Shown one piece after another: positions 1 to 5,562 of a stretch of DNA of 6,348 nucleotides (within the stretch, counting starts at the first letter, position 1; every line of letters begins with the position of its first letter). Source of the DNA: Bacteroidota bacterium. Lineage in GTDB: Bacteria; Bacteroidota; Bacteroidia; Flavobacteriales; Flavobacteriaceae. The stretch covers positions 1-6,348 of the forward strand of contig SBFL01000378.1 of the NCBI GenBank assembly GCA_006227965.1. The letters run 5' to 3'. The notes under the pieces are model-generated. The model did not search any database, was not told the origin of the DNA, and saw only the letters and a program-made list of their open reading frames with translations. A program made the translations under genes and the position numbers.

Positions 1-22
1 CATTGGCACCCAACGTGAATTA

Positions 23-469
23 TTATACCCGGTCTAGCAGATTATTTAGCTGCTTTAGTTCATGGTCAGTAAAGCATCCCATCAGCTTTTTTTCGGCTGC
101 ATCCATAGCCCGATCCATGGCTTTAAGGGATTCCATCCCCTTTCCGGTAAGCCGTATCTCTACCTTACGCCGGTTTTCAGGACAGGTATTCCGGAGCACC
201 AGACCTTTGGCAATCAGTTTATCCACCAATCGGGTGGTATTGCTCATCTTGCTGACCATACGATCATTCAGGGTGCTTAGATTAGCCGGTTTCCCCTTTT
301 GACCCCTGAGTATCCTAAGGACGTTGAATTGTTGCAGGCTTACCTCAAAGGGTTTAAGGGCCTGCACCATTTGTTCCCCTAAATAGTTGTTCACCAACAT
401 CAGGTGGATGATGGTACGCCTCTGCAGGGGCAGGGGCTGATCGGTCATTATGCAGTCTTCAACATTCAT
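23..469 (-). CDS. MarR-family winged-helix transcriptional regulator
   Basis: This 148-aa protein has the size and layout of a MarR-family dimeric repressor. An N-terminal dimerisation helix (about residues 13-40, QRRTIIHLMLVNNYLGEQMV) is followed by a winged-helix core. In the core, the segment SLQQFNVLRILRGQKGKPAN (about 44-63) leads into a recognition helix with SNTTRLVDKLIAKGLV (about 76-91), then the wing ENRRKVEIRLTGKG, where an RR-K pattern and a Thr-x-x-Gly turn are typical. The C-terminal helices complete the dimer interface. I chose the ATG at 469 over the internal ATG at 448 because flavobacterial homologues, as I remember them, begin with a similar MxxEDxI segment. The gene diverges from the rhodanese operon. 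A promoter and a perfect palindrome lie immediately upstream, which suggests autorepression. Its ligand and other targets cannot be read from the sequence. In flavobacteria this type often neighbours a YceI-family gene, but none is visible here; the window ends 22 bases beyond the stop. Confidence 0.93.
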   Translation of the reverse strand: MNVEDCIMTDQPLPLQRRTIIHLMLVNNYLGEQMVQALKPFEVSLQQFNVLRILRGQKGKPANLSTLNDRMVSKMSNTTRLVDKLIAKGLVLRNTCPENRRKVEIRLTGKGMESLKAMDRAMDAAEKKLMGCFTDHELKQLNNLLDRV

Positions 470-480
470 GTCTATACAAC

Positions 481-496
481 ATTTGTATATACAAAT
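481..496. promoter_or_regulatory. Perfect 16-bp palindrome, probable MarR operator
   Basis: ATTTGTATATACAAAT is its own reverse complement over all 16 bases. It starts 12 bp upstream of the marR start codon and overlaps the promoter -7 box at 492-499. MarR proteins bind AT-rich palindromes of about this size as dimers and commonly repress their own gene, so occlusion of the promoter is the natural reading. The symmetry is seen directly; binding by this particular MarR is inferred. Confidence 0.75.
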
Positions 497-522
497 ATAA
501 TAGCTTCCTGACGAATAGTCAA
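492..522 (-). promoter_or_regulatory. Bacteroidota-type promoter for marR
   Basis: Read on the minus strand, TTG (520-522) is followed by a 20-nt spacer and TATATTTG (492-499). This fits the Bacteroidota primary-sigma consensus TTG-N17-23-TAnnTTTG exactly. Transcription would begin around 484-486, giving a leader of only about 15 nt before the marR ATG at 469. The -7 box lies partly inside the 481-496 palindrome, so a bound repressor would block it. Confidence 0.75.
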
Positions 523-609
523 AATCTGACGGCCTAAATATTTGTTAATTTTCCGGCATGATATCAGAAGCCCTTTTTTTGGACATGCGTGCGTGCTTCA
601 CCTTTTAGC

Positions 610-743
610 GTTTCCTTTTTTGGGTTACCGCACTCCGAGCCCGGGAGTCAGCCGTTCCTTACCCGTGGATGGATGCCCTCCTGAATGCGGACCCGGTTCC
701 CCTGGAAACCATCAGGGCAATAGGCTGCTCCATTAAGGCCTGA
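610..743 (+). pseudogene. Relic of a thioredoxin/redoxin-family gene (C-terminus only)
   Basis: Translation in the frame ending at the TGA 741-743 gives MDALLNADPVPL then ETIRAIGCSIKA. This resembles the C-terminal end of thioredoxin-like AhpC/TSA (redoxin) proteins, where an (A)xDALLxGxPV helix leads into a (R)AxGCxIK terminus. That frame is closed by TAG at 606-608, so no start or CXXC-bearing body remains. In the neighbouring frame, codons 640-666 read EPGSQPFLT then R. Restoring one base near 667-669 would join the two frames into PFLTRAMDALLN, which looks like the normal helix of this family. The stretch is therefore best read as a truncated and frameshifted gene end between marR and the rhodanese gene. 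No flanking repeats or transposase were seen to explain the loss. The call rests on remembered family similarity over about 35 residues; a chance match is possible. Confidence 0.5.
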
Positions 744-771
744 AGCGGTATGCTGGTTGGGTTGGATTGTG

Positions 772-779
772 TATTTTTG
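772..779 (+). promoter_or_regulatory. Probable -7 box of the rhodanese-pspC-channel operon
   Basis: TATTTTTG matches the Bacteroidota -7 consensus TAnnTTTG and sits 22 bp ahead of the rhodanese ATG at 802. A well-spaced TTG is not obvious: the nearest, at 757-759, leaves only 12 nt and CTG at 753-755 leaves 16. The -33 element is therefore weak. The predicted leader is about 15 nt and has no Shine-Dalgarno sequence, as is usual in this phylum. Confidence 0.5.
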
Positions 780-801
780 TATAAACCCTTGAACTCTCAA
801 C

Positions 802-1116
802 ATGGCTGATCTTACACAAGAAGAATGGCGTTCCCGACTGGATAGGGATGATAACGCCGTCATCATGGACGTGCGCACTGCGGAGGAAATGGAATCTGGC
901 TTCATTCCCGGCGCCATTCACCTGGATATCTATAAGGCCCAGGAATTCCTGGAAGAACTCGACAAACTGGATAAATCCAAGCACTATTACGTCTATTGCC
1001 GCTCAGGCAACAGGAGCGGACAGGCTTGTGCCCTGATGAGTGCAAGGGGATTTTCAGCGGCGTACAATCTTATGGGAGGAATGATTGACTGGGAAGGTGA
1101 AGTCACTTACGAATAA
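802..1116 (+). CDS. Single-domain rhodanese-like sulfurtransferase
   Basis: This is a 104-aa stand-alone rhodanese domain without a signal peptide, so probably cytoplasmic. Visible family features are VIMDVRTAEEMESGFIPGAI (residues 20-39, the strand with the D-V-R and the G-x-I-P-G-A-I motif) and the active-site loop CRSGNRSG (66-73), whose Cys66 would carry the persulfide sulfur. These are followed by the ARGF...LMGGMIDW C-terminal helix-strand. The domain is complete. The six-residue loop is of the sulfurtransferase type rather than the longer Cdc25-like phosphatase type. The ATG at 802 is the first in frame and lies just after a probable promoter. The 3' end overlaps the next gene by 20-32 nt, indicating co-transcription and likely translational coupling. 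Sulfur donor and acceptor are not predictable; such small rhodaneses often feed sulfur trafficking or detoxification. Confidence 0.93.
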   Translation: MADLTQEEWRSRLDRDDNAVIMDVRTAEEMESGFIPGAIHLDIYKAQEFLEELDKLDKSKHYYVYCRSGNRSGQACALMSARGFSAAYNLMGGMIDWEGEVTYE

Positions 1117-1393
1117 GTACAGGGGGGAAGGCCTCAACGAAACCCGGCGGGAGCAGACCGAATCCGTAGGTCTTTTCTACCGGATACTCTATTATTTCCA
1201 GAAAAGGGGTTTCGAGGTTTCCCGCCGTATAGCCGAACGCCTCGGAATCCGCACCCGGGTGGTCAGGACCACGTTTATTTACCTGACCTTTGCCACCCTG
1301 GGCTTTGGGTTCGCGCTCTACCTGTTCCTTGCATTCTGGCTGAAAATCAAGGATCTGGTCTATACAAAACGAACCTCTGTCTTTGATCTGTAA
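1085..1393 (+). CDS. Small PspC-domain membrane protein
   Basis: The C-terminal two-thirds is a PspC-like domain. EVSRRIAERLGIRTRVVRTT (about residues 44-63) corresponds to the amphipathic helix-turn segment, and FIYLTFATLGFGFALYLFLA (about 64-83) is a single membrane span. It ends with a basic KIKDLVYTKR and the terminal RTSVFDL, which I recall as a conserved ending of short flavobacterial PspC proteins. PspC proteins are inner-membrane components of envelope-stress responses in proteobacteria; the role of these stand-alone flavobacterial versions is unknown. No ATG exists in this frame. The candidates are TTG at 1085 (102 aa) or GTG at 1097 (98 aa), both inside the end of the rhodanese gene, so translation is probably coupled to it. 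The homologous part only begins near residue 28 (GLFYRILYYFQKRGFEV). The first residues may therefore not be translated as drawn. The stop lies 4 nt before the channel gene start. Confidence 0.83.
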   Translation: MTGKVKSLTNKYRGEGLNETRREQTESVGLFYRILYYFQKRGFEVSRRIAERLGIRTRVVRTTFIYLTFATLGFGFALYLFLAFWLKIKDLVYTKRTSVFDL

Positions 1394-1397
1394 ACCT

Positions 1398-2411
1398 ATG
1401 TTGAGACTGATTCGTTCCAAAATTTATTTAGCCCTCTCCCTGGTATCCCTCATAGTGATTACAGGGGTGCTGGGTTACCGCTTCATAGCGGAGTTCAGCT
1501 GGACAGAAGCCCTGTACATGACCATCATTACGGTTTCCACCGTAGGGTTCAGGGAAGTCAGACCCCTCAGTGCCGAGGAACAGCTCTTTACCGTGGTACT
1601 GATCACGGCGAGTATATTCATTTTTGCCTTTGCAATTTCGGTAGTGACTGAATACATCCTAAGCAGAAACTCCCTTCAAACCTTAAAGAGAAAAAAAGTG
1701 AAACAGCAAATCGACCGAATGGACAAGCATGTAATCGTGTGCGGGTTTGGACGCAACGGGGCCCAGGCCGCAGCCCGTCTCGAAGCCTACAAACAACCCT
1801 TTGTGGTGATTGAAAAGGACCGGGATGTGATCGAAAAGTTCGAGGAGGAGATCCTTTTCGTCGAAGGGGATGCCAATGAAGACGAAATCCTGCTTGCAGC
1901 CGGTGTTGAAAAGGCGCGGTATTTGATCGTAACCCTGCCGGATGATGCGGCCAACCTGTTTGTCGTGCTTTCTGCCCGACAATTGAACAAAGACCTTTTC
2001 ATCATCAGTCGTGCTTCCCAGATCACCTCTCAGAAAAAAATGCAGCTCGCAGGCGCAGACAAGGTGATCATGCCTGACAAAATCGGCGGGGACCACATGG
2101 CTTCCCTGGTGGTCCTGCCGGATCTGATTACTTTTATGGACAAGCTCTCCATGGAGGGCGAGCACACCACCAACCTGGAGGAGGTCCAGATAGAGGACTT
2201 TACCGACCAGCTCAATTGCAACACCCTGCGTGAACTGGACTTGCGCAAGAAAACCGGGTGCACCATTATCGGGTATGTGAAGCCGGATGGAACCTACATT
2301 ATCAACCCGGAAGCGGACATGCCCCTGGAACCCAAAAGCAAGGTCATTGTCCTCGGCAGGCCCGATCAGATCTGCAAACTCAACCAGATGTTCCACATAG
2401 GGGATGGGTAG
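1398..2411 (+). CDS. Two-TM potassium channel with cytoplasmic RCK (TrkA-N/TrkA-C) domains
   Basis: This 337-aa protein has MthK-like order. TM1 is at about 8-27, with a pore helix at about 33-46. The selectivity filter TVGFRE (48-53) stands where classical channels have TVGYGD, and TM2 is at about 64-86. A basic linker follows (LKRKKVKQQIDR). The TrkA-N Rossmann domain starts HVIVCGFGRNG (111-121, GxGxxG) and has an acidic residue ending strand 2 (VVIEKD, 136-141). It also contains the EGDANEDEILLAAGV segment (156-170). The TrkA-C domain covers about 265-337. Gating by nucleotide or cations through the RCK ring is the family expectation. The filter lacks the second glycine (Gly to Arg52) and has Glu for Asp, so selectivity may differ from a canonical potassium channel. 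The start is ATG 1398, 4 nt after the pspC stop, in preference to the overlapping in-frame TTG at 1383. It is the last gene of the operon, followed by a hairpin terminator. Confidence 0.9.
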   Translation: MLRLIRSKIYLALSLVSLIVITGVLGYRFIAEFSWTEALYMTIITVSTVGFREVRPLSAEEQLFTVVLITASIFIFAFAISVVTEYILSRNSLQTLKRKKVKQQIDRMDKHVIVCGFGRNGAQAAARLEAYKQPFVVIEKDRDVIEKFEEEILFVEGDANEDEILLAAGVEKARYLIVTLPDDAANLFVVLSARQLNKDLFIISRASQITSQKKMQLAGADKVIMPDKIGGDHMASLVVLPDLITFMDKLSMEGEHTTNLEEVQIEDFTDQLNCNTLRELDLRKKTGCTIIGYVKPDGTYIINPEADMPLEPKSKVIVLGRPDQICKLNQMFHIGDG

Positions 2412-2414
2412 GTC

Positions 2415-2450
2415 ACTGCATACCTTCTTATATAACTGTATGCAGTTTTT
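2415..2450 (+). terminator. Intrinsic terminator after the channel gene
   Basis: ACTGCATAC (2415-2423) pairs perfectly with GTATGCAGT (2438-2446) around a 14-nt loop, and the stem runs straight into TTTTT (2446-2450). It begins 3 bp after the channel stop codon. The stem is only moderately GC-rich and the T-run short, so termination may be partial. It marks the likely end of the rhodanese-pspC-channel transcript. Confidence 0.6.
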
Positions 2451-2599
2451 CGCCTGAAGCTTTTGAACCCCCGCAGTCAGACTGCCCTGAAATTCCCCTA
2501 AATACCCGTCCGGTTTTGATTTCAGGATTTGATAGGGTTATTTTTTTTTTGGTTATTGCCTGACCTTTAAACGAAAACCATCTAACTCATCCATCCTTT
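2451..2599. other. Intergenic region ahead of the symporter, no clear promoter
   Basis: This spacer should contain the symporter promoter if the terminator at 2415-2450 works, yet I find no full TAnnTTTG box in the plus orientation. Its most visible element is an uninterrupted run of ten T (2541-2550) in GTTA-T10-GG, about 50 bp before the start codon. The tract could act as an UP-like or curvature element, and could vary in length by slippage. No small ORF with protein-like composition was seen. Confidence 0.4.
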
Positions 2600-4672
2600 A
2601 TGAAGCGTTTATTTTCCATTTTGCTCGGTCTTCTGGGCCTGGCAGTTGCCGCCCAGGACTTGCAAGTGAAAGAAACCATCAGCAACCCCTCAAACCGAAT
2701 AAATGACGGCGTCATCCGCCTGGAAGTTTCCGGGGGACGGCCTCCCTATATCTATAAGTGGAGCAACCAGAGCACGCCCCTCAGCTCGAACCGGGCAACC
2801 GGCCTGGTGGAAGGGGTCCCTTATGAGGTGGAGGTCTTCGATGCGCAGGGCAATACGGTTACCCGAGTCTTCACGGTTCCCACGGAGGCTATCACAGAAG
2901 TCTTCAATGGGGCTATGACGCCTGCGGTTAGCGCCCTCGGGGCCGTACTTTTCTGGGATCCTTTTGCCGCTACCGGAATCTACGATCCCGTTGTCTATAC
3001 GAATTCCAGGCGGATAGCCATCCCGGGCTGGTCGCCGGAAGTCAGCGATCGCTACGTCCTTAAAAAATGGATCCGACCCGAGGGATCCAAGGTCAACAAG
3101 GGGGACCCCATCGCCACCATATCCAGGGATAAAGGTTCTGATCTGACCGTCACGGCAGATGCGCGGGGAACCCTGAATCACCTGGTTGCCGAGGGAAATG
3201 TCATCTACAACTCAGAGAACACCCAGGATGTAATTGAGCAAGGGGCCCATTACCTGGCGAAAATCGAATACGACCAGCCCATTACCCTCACCCATCCGAA
3301 CGGGGACCCTGTAACCAAGGGGATCCCTTTTATCGTGATCTGGCTCGTCCTGGGGGCCACCTTTTTTACCATTCGGATGGGCTTTATAAACTTAAGGGGT
3401 TTCCGTCACTCGATTGCCCTGGCCAAAGGCACCTATGATGATCCGGCTGCTCCAGGGCAGGTAACCCACTTCCAGGCGCTTGCAACAGCGGTTTCTGGCA
3501 CGGTGGGGCTCGGAAATATCGCAGGTGTTGCCGTCGCTGTATCCCTCGGTGGAGCAGGGGCAACCTTCTGGATGATCGTCTGCGGGCTGCTGGGAATGTC
3601 TTCCAAATTCGTGGAGTGTACCCTGGGGGTCAAGTACCGGAGCATTCTCCCCGACGGACGGGTTTTTGGCGGACCGATGAATTACCTCCGGTATGGCCTG
3701 GAAAAACGAAACCTCAAAGGGCTGGGGAAGGTACTCGCCGGATTATTTGCCATCCTCTGTGTGGGGGCTTCCTTTGGTGGCGGAAACATGTTCCAGGCAA
3801 ACCAGTCCTTTGAACAGCTGGCCGGACAGTTTTCCGTCCTGCAGGGCAACGGATTCTGGTTTGGGGTGGTTACCGCCATCCTGGTTGGGGTTGTAATCAT
3901 AGGCGGAATCAAGAGCATCGCCAATGTAACGGGTCGAATCGTACCTCTGATGGCGTCTATCTACGTGGTTGCCGCACTTGCCGTGATCATCATGAACATA
4001 GAGAATATCGGTGGTGCATTCTCCGCCATCGTGGAAGGGGCCTTTAATCCCGCGGCCCTTAAGGGGGGTATTATCGGGGTGCTGATCGTCGGTTTCCAGC
4101 GGGCGGCCTTTTCCAATGAGGCCGGGGTTGGTTCCGCTGCCATTGCACACAGTGCGGTTAAGACAAACAACCCACCCTCAGAAGGCTTCGTGGCCCTGCT
4201 GGAACCCTTTATAGACACCGTGGTGGTTTGTACCCTAACGGCACTCGTATTGATTTTCACCGGGATGCACGAAGTGGAAGGCATGGCAGGGGCACAACTC
4301 ACTTCAGATGCATTCGGAAGTCAGATTGCCTGGTTCCCTTATGTCCTTGGGGTAGCTGTTTTCCTCTTTGCCTTTTCCACCATGATTTCATGGTCCTATT
4401 ACGGTATGCGTGCCTGGACTTACCTCTTTGGCAAGAGCAAGAAATCCGAGATGGTGTACAAGATGTTGTTCCTAGTCTTCGTGGTGATTGGTGCCTCAGT
4501 AAGCCTTGGGGCCGTTCTGGATTTTTCAGATATGATGATCCTGGCTATGTCCTTCCCGAATATCATAGGGTTGTACATAATGTCCGGGGAGGTTCGCAAG
4601 GACCTGGATGATTACTGGCACAGGCTTAAAAACAACCAGTTGTTCCGGAAACAAAAGCAGGCTGCAAAATAA
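2600..4672 (+). CDS. AGCS-family sodium:amino-acid (alanine) symporter with composite periplasmic N-terminus
   Basis: The C-terminal 450 residues form an alanine/glycine:cation symporter (inner membrane, LeuT-like fold, Na+-coupled uptake of alanine, glycine or similar). Diagnostic segments are [12 protein letters not shown] (300-311), [16 protein letters not shown] (317-332, close to the family signature), FGGPMNYL (356-363), [10 protein letters not shown] (393-402) and [20 protein letters not shown] (499-518). There are about ten hydrophobic spans between 242 and 660, then a basic tail. The protein is longer than the roughly 450-550 aa usual for the family. The N-terminus shows a signal peptide (1-18, cleavage probably after AVAA), then a SprB-like repeat (about 40-92, [13 protein letters not shown]...VEVFDAQGN). 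After a segment [20 protein letters not shown], common before TM1 in this family, comes a lipoyl/biotinyl-like domain (about 150-224, [20 protein letters not shown] then RDKG). The start ATG at 2600 fits the signal peptide. The gene stands alone between two hairpin terminators. Confidence 0.93.
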   Translation: MKRLFSILLGLLGLAVAAQDLQVKETISNPSNRINDGVIRLEVSGGRPPYIYKWSNQSTPLSSNRATGLVEGVPYEVEVFDAQGNTVTRVFTVPTEAITEVFNGAMTPAVSALGAVLFWDPFAATGIYDPVVYTNSRRIAIPGWSPEVSDRYVLKKWIRPEGSKVNKGDPIATISRDKGSDLTVTADARGTLNHLVAEGNVIYNSENTQDVIEQGAHYLAKIEYDQPITLTHPNGDPVTKGIPFIVIWLVLGATFFTIRMGFINLRGFRHSIALAKGTYDDPAAPGQVTHFQALATAVSGTVGLGNIAGVAVAVSLGGAGATFWMIVCGLLGMSSKFVECTLGVKYRSILPDGRVFGGPMNYLRYGLEKRNLKGLGKVLAGLFAILCVGASFGGGNMFQANQSFEQLAGQFSVLQGNGFWFGVVTAILVGVVIIGGIKSIANVTGRIVPLMASIYVVAALAVIIMNIENIGGAFSAIVEGAFNPAALKGGIIGVLIVGFQRAAFSNEAGVGSAAIAHSAVKTNNPPSEGFVALLEPFIDTVVVCTLTALVLIFTGMHEVEGMAGAQLTSDAFGSQIAWFPYVLGVAVFLFAFSTMISWSYYGMRAWTYLFGKSKKSEMVYKMLFLVFVVIGASVSLGAVLDFSDMMILAMSFPNIIGLYIMSGEVRKDLDDYWHRLKNNQLFRKQKQAAK

Positions 4673-4679
4673 CCTCAGT

Positions 4680-4705
4680 CTCAGCCCTTACTTTCGGGGC
4701 ATGAG
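4680..4705 (+). other. Weak hairpin over the HhH start codon
   Basis: CTCAGCCC (4680-4687) can pair with GGGC (4697-4700) and, across a bulged A4701, with TGAG (4702-4705). The structure would cover the ATG at 4701-4703 and lies only 9 bp before the stronger terminator stem at 4715. It could reduce translation initiation, but the stem is short and bulged and may be incidental. Confidence 0.25.
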
Positions 4706-5552
4706 GCGACCAGGACCCCACTTCGGCGACCATCCAAGAGTCCGGAGTGGGGTTTTTTATTTTCTCCTCATACTGGCCCTCTTACAAGCGGCCACCTGGG
4801 GATTGCCCCGGGCCTTTCGGTTGCCTGAGGGTGAAGGTCCTGTAATACCCGACACCCTGAAACAGGCAGTGCTGGACCGTCTCAAGACACAGCTTGCTCA
4901 GGGAGGAGGGTGGACCCTTCGCCCCTTCAACCCGAATGGCATTGAAGATTTCAAGGGATACCTGCTGGGGATCCCGCCCCGGGCACTGGACAGTCTTTAT
5001 GCCTTCCGCAGCAGGGGAGGGGTCCTTTACAACCTCGAACAGTTCGGACGGATAAGCGGACTTCCAGACAGCATAGTTCAGGGGCTTAGTCCCTATTTGG
5101 CGTTCCCCTCCCGCGGGAATCGGGTGCGGGTGAACCCTTCCGGGCAGGTCCCTGCCGGCAGGGACCTGAATGCGGCGTCGGCAGGCGAACTGCAATCCGT
5201 TTCGGGCATAGGACCCGTGTTGTCCGGTCGCATTATAAAGTTCCGGGATGCCCTTGGCGGTTTCCTGCATCCTTCCCAATTATTCGATGTCTATGGTCTT
5301 GAGCCCGAGGTGGCCCGCAGGGTCATAAGGGCATTTCCCCTGAATTCCGTTCCTTCCGTGAATAGGGTATCGGTCAATAAAGGTACCCCTGGGGAACTGG
5401 CCTCCCTGGTCTACCTGACCCCTGAGATGGCGGCGGCCATCGTCGCCCGTAGGGATAGTCTAGGGCCTTACCAAAGTCTTCAGGAATTGCGCCAGATCAA
5501 AAGCATCCCCGGAAATAAAATTGACAGAATTGCACTATATTTGGAGCTTTAA
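4701..5552 (+). CDS. Membrane-anchored helix-hairpin-helix (ComEA-like) protein
   Basis: This is a 283-aa protein with a short basic N-terminus, one hydrophobic anchor (about 17-31, GVFYFLLILALLQAA) and three successive HhH-like units. Unit 1 is FNPNGIEDFKGYLLGIPPRA (76-95) onward. Unit 2 is RDLNAASAGELQSVSGIGPV (154-173) followed by LSGRIIKFRDALGGF, the clearest ComEA-type motif, with the G-I-G hairpin. Unit 3 is VNKGTPGELASLVYLTPEMA (225-244) to the end KIDRIALYLEL. HhH units bind DNA backbone non-specifically; related proteins are widespread in flavobacteria without an established role, and DNA uptake is only a possibility. ATG 4701 is preferred to the in-frame ATG at 4608, which lies inside the symporter gene. 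From 4701 the anchor is correctly placed near the N-terminus. A terminator-like hairpin falls within codons 5-20. The acyl-CoA dehydrogenase gene starts 10 nt after the stop. Confidence 0.85.
   Translation: MRRPGPHFGDHPRVRSGVFYFLLILALLQAATWGLPRAFRLPEGEGPVIPDTLKQAVLDRLKTQLAQGGGWTLRPFNPNGIEDFKGYLLGIPPRALDSLYAFRSRGGVLYNLEQFGRISGLPDSIVQGLSPYLAFPSRGNRVRVNPSGQVPAGRDLNAASAGELQSVSGIGPVLSGRIIKFRDALGGFLHPSQLFDVYGLEPEVARRVIRAFPLNSVPSVNRVSVNKGTPGELASLVYLTPEMAAAIVARRDSLGPYQSLQELRQIKSIPGNKIDRIALYLEL
4715..4758 (+). terminator. Strong intrinsic terminator, inside the 5' end of the HhH gene
   Basis: ACCCCACTTCGG (4715-4726) pairs with CCGGAGTGGGGT (4742-4753) over 12 bp with a single G-U wobble and a 15-nt loop. 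TTTTTT (4753-4758) and then ATTTT follow. This is textbook rho-independent architecture 43 bp after the symporter stop. It would end the symporter transcript, but it also lies within the HhH coding sequence (codons 5-20 from ATG 4701). Any HhH mRNA must therefore read through it or have it disrupted, for example by a translating ribosome. Confidence 0.72.
5145..5168. repeat. Perfect 24-bp palindrome inside the HhH gene
   Basis: CAGGTCCCTGCC (5145-5156) is followed directly by its exact reverse complement (5157-5168). It encodes the linker Gln-Val-Pro-Ala-Gly-Arg-Asp-Leu just before HhH unit 2. It has no spacer and no following T-run, so it is not a terminator. It could form an mRNA hairpin or a protein-binding site, or it may be a chance outcome of codon choice. 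Confidence 0.6.
5536..5543 (+). promoter_or_regulatory. Possible -7 box for the acyl-CoA dehydrogenase gene
   Basis: TATATTTG is an exact match to TAnnTTTG, identical to the marR box, and lies 19 bp before the dehydrogenase ATG, the same kind of short spacing as the other promoters here. However, it codes for the Leu-Tyr-Leu end of the HhH protein, and no TTG lies 17-23 nt upstream (the TTG at 5521 leaves only 12 nt). It may be coincidence. Confidence 0.3.
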
Positions 5553-5562
5553 AAAAATTGCT

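Noticed and set aside
1..22. Short TTGG/CCAA inverted repeat after the marR stop
   Set aside because: A 4-bp stem without a T-run on the minus strand is too weak to call a terminator, and the window ends here.
542..736. 64-codon plus-strand frame in the marR-rhodanese gap
   Set aside because: Its composition (Pro, Gly, Cys, His) is not protein-like and it overlaps, in another frame, the better-supported redoxin relic.
1683..2396. Long open frame of 237 codons on the minus strand opposite the channel gene
   Set aside because: It is antisense to a well-recognised RCK domain, its translation is rich in His/Gly/Asp with no family resemblance, and it has no promoter or upstream signal. Codon bias of the true gene explains it.
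2690..3181. 163-codon minus-strand frame opposite the symporter N-terminus
   Set aside because: It is a shadow of the sense gene: Arg/Gly/Pro/Ile-rich composition with no domain or start context.
4608..4700. Longer version of the HhH protein starting at ATG 4608
   Set aside because: This would overlap the symporter gene by 65 bp and place 31 polar residues before the membrane anchor. The ATG at 4701 gives a normal family N-terminus.
4705..4732. Direct repeat GGCGACCA (4705-4712 and 4725-4732)
   Set aside because: Eight bases repeated at short distance inside a GC-rich coding/hairpin region are expected by chance and show no target-site or element context.
5521..5545. TTGACA followed by TATATT, resembling a sigma70 promoter
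   Set aside because: The spacer is only about 9 nt, far from 17, and this phylum uses a different consensus. Only the TATATTTG box was kept, at low confidence.
5521..5562. Dehydrogenase start at TTG 5521
   Set aside because: It lies within the HhH gene and adds residues not found in the family. ATG 5563 is 10 nt after the preceding stop and aligns with the usual N-terminus.
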